From Cytophagaceae bacterium (lineage in GTDB: Bacteria > Bacteroidota > Bacteroidia > Cytophagales > Spirosomataceae): DNA of 18,308 bases. Positions within the stretch are counted from its first letter, which is position 1, and every line of letters starts with the position of its first letter. The translations under genes were made by a program, and so were the position numbers. The notes under the pieces are model-generated. The model had not been told where the DNA came from, searched no databases, and worked only from the letters and a program-made list of their open reading frames with translations. The DNA lies in the NCBI GenBank assembly GCA_027485075.1, contig JAIXRT010000267.1, positions 1-18,308 of the forward strand, in the 5' to 3' direction. This document shows, one piece after another, positions 7,254 through 13,448 of this stretch.

Positions 7254-8556
7254 TCTTATCCTTTTTTGCTGTTTTGCCTCGGTAGTAATCAGGTGGGAAT
7301 CCGTTGATATTTCGCCATAATTCATACCAAACAGGTACATCGTTTAGTAAGGCAATTCCTTGTGCGCCTGAACCGATGCGCAGTTGCTTAGGCCATCTTT
7401 TTCCTTTGGGGTCTTCTTCCACAATGACCCGGAATAAGCCTTCGTCATTAATGGTATTTTCCACGGCACGAATTTTACCTGGGAAGGTACCAAAACTCTG
7501 ATTGGGCCAGCCGCCTGCGAATAAGATGACGGGGTATCCATCGAAAATTAAGCGAACTTCTTCCCCAGCATGTACGAGCGGAAGATCCACTGGACGCACA
7601 AAAATTTCGACGGCCACATTGTTATTATCGGGTACGATGGTTAATAAATCTTCCCCTTCCTTGATAATTTCGCCTAAACCTGATTTGGTTGCTTTGATAA
7701 TTTGTCCTGACTGCGGTGCAATGATGAAGTACATCCCATTCCGGATCGTGTAATTTGTTACGAGGTTTTCAAGTTTAGCGATGTCGCCTTTATTGCTTTC
7801 GACTTCACTTAAGCTTTGGAATCGTTCACCATCCGCTTTATTGATTTTCTCGCTGTATTCTTGATCGACGCCCCGAAGCTCAATTTGAGCGTTCGCTATA
7901 TCTTGCAAGGTTTGATTTACCTTATTCTCGGCCGTTGTCTTTTTGGCTAGCGAATTTTGCATCGCGACATTCCGTTGTTGGTATTGTGTTTGCGATATTA
8001 ACCCTTCGCGGTACATTTTTTGATTCCGTTCGAATTGGTCCTTAGAAAGATTGTAGTCATTCTGTGCGGCCTCAAGTTCCGCTCGCTCACCCGTAATTTT
8101 TTGTTGCAATTGCTTGATTTTATTGTCAACCTGATTTTGCTTCAATGTTAATGAGCGTCTTAGGTTTTGAATTTGATCGGTGGTTGCTTGTACTTTTTGC
8201 TCGTAAAATCTAAGCGAACCCTGTTTAGCGGTAAGCTGTTGTTGCGTTCGAGAAATAAGGTTTGGATCTAGATATTCTCCTTTAATCTCGGTTATTTTAG
8301 CGAGTGTATCCCCTGCACGTACCGTATCTCCTTCGCGCACCCACCATTTACTGATTTTCCCAGCAATGGGGCTATAAATTTTTTGCGGTTTTTGTTCTTG
8401 GTAAATACTAGTAATATTTCCTTTGCTACGGATATTTTGAGTCCAAGGTAAAAAAATGAGCAAAAGCGTAATGATCAGCAGCGAAACAAGCCAAGGCTTA
8501 ATTTCTGTGCTTTTCCGTTCTTGGTAGATGTGGTCAAACGCATTAAATTTTTCCAT
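7243..8556 (-). CDS. HlyD-family periplasmic adaptor (membrane fusion protein)
   Basis: A 437-residue protein with a short cytoplasmic N-terminus, one membrane helix at about 22-38, and two biotinyl-lipoyl half motifs: IYSPIAGKISKWWVREGDTV (60-79) and YFIIAPQSGQIIKATKSGLG (276-295), with GEDLLTIV after it. They flank a long Gln/Lys/Glu-rich alpha-helical hairpin at about 103-268. A beta-barrel region follows, with RPVDLPLVHAGEEVRLIFDG at 321-340. Adaptors of this kind join an inner-membrane ABC transporter to a TolC channel. The start overlaps the end of the ABC gene by 14 nt and the stop overlaps the TolC start by 11 nt, so all three are likely translated together at matched levels. The hairpin length is in the normal range for type I secretion and bacteriocin-type adaptors. 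Confidence 0.9.
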   Translation of the reverse strand: MEKFNAFDHIYQERKSTEIKPWLVSLLIITLLLIFLPWTQNIRSKGNITSIYQEQKPQKIYSPIAGKISKWWVREGDTVRAGDTLAKITEIKGEYLDPNLISRTQQQLTAKQGSLRFYEQKVQATTDQIQNLRRSLTLKQNQVDNKIKQLQQKITGERAELEAAQNDYNLSKDQFERNQKMYREGLISQTQYQQRNVAMQNSLAKKTTAENKVNQTLQDIANAQIELRGVDQEYSEKINKADGERFQSLSEVESNKGDIAKLENLVTNYTIRNGMYFIIAPQSGQIIKATKSGLGEIIKEGEDLLTIVPDNNNVAVEIFVRPVDLPLVHAGEEVRLIFDGYPVILFAGGWPNQSFGTFPGKIRAVENTINDEGLFRVIVEEDPKGKRWPKQLRIGSGAQGIALLNDVPVWYELWRNINGFPPDYYRGKTAKKDKNEK

Positions 8557-10186
8557 GGCGCATGTTAATTTGTTGGTCTGTCAATCGGTTAAAATCGGCA
8601 TCATCTGAAACAACAATGACCGTCGTGTCAGCAGGTAAATTCAAAAGGTATTTTTTAATTGTTTCCTTATTTTGGCTTTCCAATCCCGCCCAAGGTTCTT
8701 CGAGTAGCAGTAGTTTTTTATTCCCACATAGCGCACGGAGTAAGAGTATTTTCCGAACAATCGTTTGTGGTGTTTTCTTGCCAATAGGTTCAATAATGGT
8801 CTCAAAGCCCGATGAAAAATGATTCAATAAATCATCAAATTCCAGCTCATTTGCTTTCTGGAGAATCACCTCACTTGTGATTTCTTTTTGGCCTAAGCTA
8901 ATATTCTCCCACAAACTACCTCCAAAAATCTCTTGACCGTGAAGTAGTATGCCTGTCTGTTTACGAAGACTTTTTAGGCTATAATTATGTATTGGGAAGT
9001 GGTTAATTTGAAAACTTCCTTGGAAGTCTTGGTAATTACCTGTTAAAATACGCAGCAACATAGACTTGCCTGAACCTTCTGGACCGGTGATACTTACTTT
9101 TTGTCCTGGTAATAGCTGCAGGTTAATCGAATCCAGGACTTTTCTATCTTCGTCGAATGAGAAACTAAAATCGGCCAATTGAATCTCTAAACCTTTGTCG
9201 GTCTTCAAGTCCATTGAACCTGAATGTTCCAAAGGGCTTTCTGTTACGCTGGCAATTTTCTCTAGACCTGTAATGACGTCGTATGCGCTGTCTAAACTCG
9301 TAATGAGCTTCTCCACAGCACCGATGACCATTAAGATGACGATTTCAGCCGCAATAAATTCGCCAATGTTTAATTGTTGTTGGATTAATAAGTACGTACC
9401 CAGTGTCAACATGAGCACGGTCAAACTAACTTTAAAGAAGATCAGTGTTTTAAATTGAAACAATAAGACGTGAAAGTGTTGCGTTCGCGCCTCCAAATAC
9501 CCGCGTGTGTGTGCATTTGTTTTTTCTAAATTTAAGTCAGAACCTTGACTGAATTTAAAGGATTTAAGGGTTCTTCCAATCTCATTGAAAAAACCTACTA
9601 CCTCGTATTTGTAATTTGATTCTTGGATACTCGTCGCGATTCCTCTTTTGCTGGTCAAATTAAAAATGAGTACTAGCAGTATGATTAGAAATATTCCCAA
9701 AATGATAAACAATGGGTGATATAAGGCGAGTAGTAGGATTCCAAAAACAATTTGTACCGATGCAATCGGGATATCTAACAATAATTTGGCAAATCCCTTT
9801 TGGATATTAACTGTATCGAAAAATCTGTTCACTTTTTCTGGGATGAAATAGTGATCCATTTTTTTCAAATCCATGCGTGGAATGGTGTCCGCAAATGTGT
9901 AGGCATAACTAGTAAAAACACGTTGCTGTATCGTCTCGATGATCTTCATCTGGTTGAGTTGTAACAAGCCTACTAAAAACACACCCAATACGACAAAAAA
10001 TATAAGTACATATATGGAGCTAACCATCGTTGCCCCCATGACAAGACCAATGATTGTTTGTACGCCTAAAGGTAAACTTAAGTCGATGAGACCACTTAAC
10101 ATCGAGAAGAGGTAAATAGAAACAACCTCCTTTTTATGCAATTTGACAAGTTGGGCAATTCGATTTAACGGATTGGATGGTGTCAT
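8543..10186 (-). CDS. ABC exporter, fused membrane and ATP-binding domains, with degenerate ATPase motifs
   Basis: A 547-residue half-transporter with no N-terminal C39 peptidase domain. Membrane segments lie near 22-50, 55-75, 138-176 and 240-290. The ATP-binding domain begins near 333. Walker A is intact (GPEGSGKS, 368-375). The LSGGQ signature position instead reads KTPQT (471-475, followed by IVRKILLLRAL). Walker B has Glu in place of Asp (LLLLEEP, 492-498), the D-loop reads AGLE, and the switch histidine appears replaced (VVSDDADF, 525-532). The Q-loop region reads LLHGQEIFGGSLWENI. Such divergence is seen in some Bacteroidota exporters of this layout, so it may be a family trait. It is the first gene of the ABC-HlyD-TolC operon, opposite a TetR regulator. 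The substrate is unknown, and no precursor peptide or toxin gene is visible nearby. Confidence 0.88.
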   Translation of the reverse strand: MTPSNPLNRIAQLVKLHKKEVVSIYLFSMLSGLIDLSLPLGVQTIIGLVMGATMVSSIYVLIFFVVLGVFLVGLLQLNQMKIIETIQQRVFTSYAYTFADTIPRMDLKKMDHYFIPEKVNRFFDTVNIQKGFAKLLLDIPIASVQIVFGILLLALYHPLFIILGIFLIILLVLIFNLTSKRGIATSIQESNYKYEVVGFFNEIGRTLKSFKFSQGSDLNLEKTNAHTRGYLEARTQHFHVLLFQFKTLIFFKVSLTVLMLTLGTYLLIQQQLNIGEFIAAEIVILMVIGAVEKLITSLDSAYDVITGLEKIASVTESPLEHSGSMDLKTDKGLEIQLADFSFSFDEDRKVLDSINLQLLPGQKVSITGPEGSGKSMLLRILTGNYQDFQGSFQINHFPIHNYSLKSLRKQTGILLHGQEIFGGSLWENISLGQKEITSEVILQKANELEFDDLLNHFSSGFETIIEPIGKKTPQTIVRKILLLRALCGNKKLLLLEEPWAGLESQNKETIKKYLLNLPADTTVIVVSDDADFNRLTDQQINMRHGKI

Positions 10187-10204
10187 GGTTATATGTTAGT
10201 CGGA

Positions 10205-10212
10205 CAAAAATA
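10205..10212 (-). promoter_or_regulatory. Candidate -7 box of the exporter operon
   Basis: On the - strand this reads TATTTTTG, a perfect TAnnTTTG match, with its 3' end 18 bp upstream of the ABC gene's ATG. No convincing -33 TTTG lies at the usual distance; an ATTG begins only 15 nt upstream. The predicted leader would be short. A second - strand match, TACTTTTG at 10299-10306, would give a leader of about 110 nt. Confidence 0.35.
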
Positions 10213-10228
10213 TGTACTTTTTGCAATT

Positions 10229-10241
10229 ATAGTATTACTAT
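10229..10241. promoter_or_regulatory. Candidate TetR operator palindrome
   Basis: ATAGTA-T-TACTAT is a perfect 13-bp odd-centred palindrome in the 127-bp gap between the divergent TetR gene and the exporter operon. It sits just upstream of the exporter's candidate -7 box, about where a -33 contact would be, so a bound dimer could block transcription. The assignment rests on position and symmetry only; AT-rich palindromes can arise by chance. Confidence 0.35.
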
Positions 10242-10264
10242 TACACATAACATTTAAATTTGTT

Positions 10265-10294
10265 TTTGAAAGTGTTCGTATCGCGTTAATTTTT
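10265..10294 (+). promoter_or_regulatory. Candidate promoter of the TetR gene
   Basis: TTTG (10265-10268), an 18-nt spacer and TAATTTTT (10287-10294) match the -33/-7 pattern with one mismatch, the same spacing as the candidate at 3952-3981. The ATG follows 19 nt after the -7 box. Confidence 0.35.
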
Positions 10295-10313
10295 TATACA
10301 AAAGTAAGAAATT

Positions 10314-10988
10314 ATGGATTATTCGTTGAATTTTAAAGGGAATGAAAACATCTATTTGCGAGATCCGGAGGGCACGGAACTTGGCAAACAGATTGTGAAG
10401 CACGCCATCGAATTAATTCATAAGCTGGGATTTGAGCACTTTACGTTTAAAAAATTGGCGCATGAAATCAATACGACGGAGGCCTCGATTTATCGGTATT
10501 TTACGAATAAGCACCGCTTGCTACTTTATATTTTAAACTGGTATTGGTCTTACATGGAATATTTAGTGGTCATACAACTTGAGCCAATCCAAGATTTGGG
10601 GGCAAAAATTGAGCGGCTTGTTGAATTGTTTACCCGCGAGTTACCTGAGTTGCAAGGGCTATCAGATTACAATAGGAACGTCTTGCATCAAATTGTGGTT
10701 TCAGAAAGCAGTAAGGTCTACCTAGTCAAAGAGGTGAAGGAGATAAACAAAAATGAGGTATTTAAGCCCTATAAGGATTTGTGTGCACGCGTATCGGAAT
10801 TGATAAAAGCGTATCACCCGGCTTATTTGTTTCCACATTCTTTAAGCACTACGCTAATAGAGACAGCTCATTCTCAATTATTCTTTTCCACCCACTTGCC
10901 CAAATTGACTGATGTTAAGTCTGGAGATCCGATCACATTCGTGGAGCAGTATTTAAAAGATTTAGTCTTTAAGGCGCTGGCACATTAG
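10314..10988 (+). CDS. TetR/AcrR family transcriptional regulator
   Basis: A 224-residue protein. Residues 22-68 form the TetR helix-turn-helix: GKQIVKHAIELIHKLGFEHF, then TFKKLAHEINTTEASIYRYF, then NKHRLLLYIL. The TTEASIYRYF recognition helix is very typical. The C-terminal all-helical part (about 75-224) is the ligand-binding and dimerisation region and is too variable to name a ligand. About 20 residues precede the helix-turn-helix, slightly more than usual. It is divergent from the ABC-HlyD-TolC operon across a 127-bp gap holding a palindrome, so it most likely represses that operon and perhaps itself. The gene ends 1 bp before a strong terminator. Confidence 0.9.
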   Translation: MDYSLNFKGNENIYLRDPEGTELGKQIVKHAIELIHKLGFEHFTFKKLAHEINTTEASIYRYFTNKHRLLLYILNWYWSYMEYLVVIQLEPIQDLGAKIERLVELFTRELPELQGLSDYNRNVLHQIVVSESSKVYLVKEVKEINKNEVFKPYKDLCARVSELIKAYHPAYLFPHSLSTTLIETAHSQLFFSTHLPKLTDVKSGDPITFVEQYLKDLVFKALAH

Positions 10989-10989
10989 C

Positions 10990-11021
10990 AAAAAAAAACG
11001 ACCCAGCAGGTCGTTTTTTTT
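10990..11021. terminator. Bidirectional intrinsic terminator
   Basis: CGACC (10999-11003) and GGTCG (11009-11013) form a stem with loop CAGCA, flanked by nine A (10990-10998) and eight T (11014-11021), which can pair to extend the stem. It ends the TetR transcript and, read from the other strand, could stop the MFS gene transcript, whose coding region ends 184 bp to the right. Confidence 0.88.
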
Positions 11022-11204
11022 ATCTTATCTATCACTCAAAATATTTCTTAAAAGTCTCTAGGCGGACTGAAATATATTGTACCTCAAAGATACAATGAGT
11101 TTAATTAAATGCATTCATTTTTCTGCCTAACGGTAGATTGTATAGATGAATGAGGGGAAAGGTAAGTTCAGTTGCTAGTCACTAATCGTCAGTCGTTTTT
11201 CCTC
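11022..11204. other. Non-coding spacer between terminator and MFS gene
   Basis: No coding frame, RNA gene or strong repeat is visible. A weak 6-bp hairpin (ATTGTA at 11076-11081, TACAAT at 11091-11096) and a short stretch with AGTCACTAAT and CAGTCG near 11178-11196 are the only patterns, and neither is convincing. It is likely the 3' untranslated region of the MFS transcript. Confidence 0.5.
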
Positions 11205-12398
11205 TTAACTCTCAATTATTTTCCTGCCCACGCCAAAGAGTATCGTATTCGCGAGTGCGGCGCAACTAAAAATAATAATCGCCATCGTGAAAGGTGTGCC
11301 GTCAAACAAGAGCCCCACAAGTATGGAACAAACCGCTCCCCACGCCATTTGGATGGAACCCAACATCGCCGATGCCGTGCCTGCACCTTGGTGGAATGGG
11401 CGTAAGGCCAAGGTCGCTACGTTTGGGAAATTGAATCCTTGGCAACCCATAATTAAAAACAAAAGGAAGATGTTTAGCTCCATGGTCAACAATTCGAATT
11501 TGGCTAAAATCGACAACAATAAACCTAATGCGAATTGCGTAGGTAAGGTCACGCGCAAAACCTGTAAACTAGTATACTTTTTAAGTACCACTCGGTTTAA
11601 TTGACTCGCTGAAATAATCCCTGATGCCACAATGGCAAATAAAAATCCAAAGGTAGATTCGCTGACACCATAGTAGGTCAAAAAAGTCAAAGGGGCACCG
11701 CCAACATACGTGAAAATACTTCCTGCGCCAATTGCACCAGTAAATGCAAACACCAAATATTCCTTTTCCTTAAAAAGTGCTCGGTATGATTTAGCAATGG
11801 TCGTAATCCGGAATGGACCCTTCTTTTCATGATTTATTTTCTCTGGTAGCCAAGATCTGATTAAGAAAATGATCACCGACAAGATGCCTGCCAATACTAG
11901 AAAAATGGCTTTCCAACTGGCTAAGGTCAACAATAAACTTCCCAATGACGGAGCAAGTATAGGAGAAACGCCTAAAATTAAAATCATAAAGGACATGATT
12001 TTAGGACGCTCTTTTTCTTCAAATGTTTCCCGAATCACGGCGTTTGGCGCGACCATCCCCACACTACCACCTAAGGCTTGAAATAAGCGAAAGATCGTTA
12101 GTGCCTCGACCGTTGACGCAAACGCGCAAGCAATCGAGCTGAGCACATAAACTGAAAGTCCGATGTATAATACGTTTTTTCGCCCAAAATGATCCAATAA
12201 CGGACCACTGATCAATTGTCCTAAGCATATTCCAAAAAAGAAACTTGAAAGCGTATAACCCATCTCCTCCTGCGAGCAGTTTAAGGCATGCGCAATATTT
12301 TTAAATGCAGGCAAATACATATCGATGGACAGCGGCCCAATCGCCGAAAGTATGCCCAGAATTAAGATGATTTTTGTTCGGTTCGCAGGAGTAAGCAT
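11205..12398 (-). CDS. Bcr/CflA-type major facilitator superfamily drug exporter
   Basis: The frame opens at 12437, but that start would cover the divergent gene's upstream region and the candidate -7 box. ATG 12398 (MLTPANRTKIILILGILSA) places the first membrane helix directly after a short basic tail and gives 397 residues, normal for the family. About twelve helices are visible. The first loop has the family motif GPLSIDMYLPAF (21-32). MFS motif A is GPLLDHFGRKNVL (65-77). Helix 4 carries IFRLFQALGGSVGMVAPNAVIRE, the R-x-x-Q-x-x-G pattern of drug/H+ antiporters. Relatives export bicyclomycin, chloramphenicol, sulfonamides or cysteine-type metabolites; the substrate here is not known. It is a single gene, divergent from the ChaN-like gene. 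Confidence 0.9.
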   Translation of the reverse strand: MLTPANRTKIILILGILSAIGPLSIDMYLPAFKNIAHALNCSQEEMGYTLSSFFFGICLGQLISGPLLDHFGRKNVLYIGLSVYVLSSIACAFASTVEALTIFRLFQALGGSVGMVAPNAVIRETFEEKERPKIMSFMILILGVSPILAPSLGSLLLTLASWKAIFLVLAGILSVIIFLIRSWLPEKINHEKKGPFRITTIAKSYRALFKEKEYLVFAFTGAIGAGSIFTYVGGAPLTFLTYYGVSESTFGFLFAIVASGIISASQLNRVVLKKYTSLQVLRVTLPTQFALGLLLSILAKFELLTMELNIFLLFLIMGCQGFNFPNVATLALRPFHQGAGTASAMLGSIQMAWGAVCSILVGLLFDGTPFTMAIIIFSCAALANTILFGVGRKIIES

Positions 12399-12422
12399 GT
12401 AGAGGGGCGATTTTTGAAAGCG

Positions 12423-12430
12423 CAAAGGTA
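12423..12430 (-). promoter_or_regulatory. Candidate -7 box of the MFS gene
   Basis: On the - strand this reads TACCTTTG, a perfect TAnnTTTG match, 24 bp before the chosen ATG at 12398. It supports that start over the one at 12437, which would lie upstream of the box. No TTTG lies at the ideal -33 distance. Confidence 0.45.
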
Positions 12431-12481
12431 CACCCAATGTTTGGAAATATGCTTACTTTAGCCAAAGCTATTCCCATTCTA

Positions 12482-13327
12482 ATGAAATTACTCATCCTAT
12501 TTTTGGGCCTATCCATGACCCTGCAAGCTCAAGATAAACCTGCCTACATTTTATATAATGCGCAAGGCAAAAAGGTGTCTTATGCGAAAATGCTGAGACA
12601 CATGCAGCAACAGGACGTGGTGTTATTTGGTGAATTACACAATAATCCCATCAGTCATTGGCTGGAATTAGAAGTAACCCAAGCCATCGCGGATAACCGC
12701 AACGTGGTACTTGGTGCAGAGATGTTTGAGCAGGATAACCAACAAGCCTTAACGAGTTATTTACTAGGTAAAATAACAGCAAAAGGGCTGGACTCATCGG
12801 CCCGATTGTGGAAAAATTATCGGACGGATTATGCGCCGCTGGTGAATTTTGCCAAAGAGAAAAATATCCCCTTCATCGCGACCAATGTCCCACGAAAATA
12901 TGCAAGCTCGGTAGCGCGTGGAGGTTTTGAAAGCTTATCAAACCTGTCCATAGAAGAGAAGGCTTGGATTGCTCCGTTGCCCATTGCCTACGATGCTAAT
13001 CTACCGGGCTATCAAAAAATGTTGACCATGATGGGCGAACATACCTCACCGAATATGCCCAAAGCCCAAGCTTTGAAAGACGCGACGATGGCTCATTTTA
13101 TTTTTTCAAACTGGACTCCAGGCACCCTATTTATTCATTACAATGGTTCCTACCATTCGGATTTCCATGAAGGGATATCTTGGTATTTGAAGCGTTCTAA
13201 AGCCGATATCAAAATCGCGACCATCGCTACTGTTACTCAAAAAGAGATTGATTCACTGCTTCCAGAGCACTTTTTGAAGGCCGACTACATCATTTGTGTT
13301 GAGGAAGATATGACAGGTACGTATTAA
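12482..13327 (+). CDS. ChaN-like heme-binding domain protein
   Basis: A 281-residue protein from ATG 12482, chosen because MKLLILFLGLSMTLQAQ is a clean signal peptide; the frame also opens at 12437 with a weaker start. The Cofac_haem_bdg (ChaN-like) domain spans most of the protein. Its hallmarks are VVLFGELHNNPISHWLE (46-62, with the GExH motif) and VVLGAEMFEQDNQ (75-87), and towards the C-terminus LFIHYNGSYHSDFHEGI. In Campylobacter, ChaN binds two heme molecules and is an iron-regulated lipoprotein, but no lipobox cysteine is present here, so this one is probably periplasmic. It stands 121 bp upstream of a gene for a c-type heme protein, and a link through heme supply is possible. It is divergent from the MFS gene. 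Confidence 0.85.
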   Translation: MKLLILFLGLSMTLQAQDKPAYILYNAQGKKVSYAKMLRHMQQQDVVLFGELHNNPISHWLELEVTQAIADNRNVVLGAEMFEQDNQQALTSYLLGKITAKGLDSSARLWKNYRTDYAPLVNFAKEKNIPFIATNVPRKYASSVARGGFESLSNLSIEEKAWIAPLPIAYDANLPGYQKMLTMMGEHTSPNMPKAQALKDATMAHFIFSNWTPGTLFIHYNGSYHSDFHEGISWYLKRSKADIKIATIATVTQKEIDSLLPEHFLKADYIICVEEDMTGTY

Positions 13328-13448
13328 TATACCATTTACGAAGTATTGATTTTTCGGCGGGTCTGCCCTGCTTATTCCATCTAACCTATTGTAATTCAGT
13401 GAAATTCTGATTTCCTTGTCATCAATTCTAAACCTAGTAAACATTTCC

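Noticed and set aside
7254..7340. Upstream start of the TolC-like gene
   Set aside because: The extension is polar and lies inside the HlyD gene; the signal peptide begins at the Met encoded at 7253.
8925..8960. Loss of the Q-loop glutamine in the ABC protein
   Set aside because: A Gln is present in LLHGQEIF, only shifted relative to textbook sequences, so loss cannot be claimed from reading alone.
11076..11096. Weak hairpin ATTGTA / TACAAT
   Set aside because: Only 6 AT-rich pairs with a 9-nt loop and no T-tract; expected by chance in this base composition.
12399..12437. Upstream start of the MFS gene
   Set aside because: It would begin upstream of the perfect -7 box at 12423-12430 and adds residues before the basic tail that precedes the first membrane helix.
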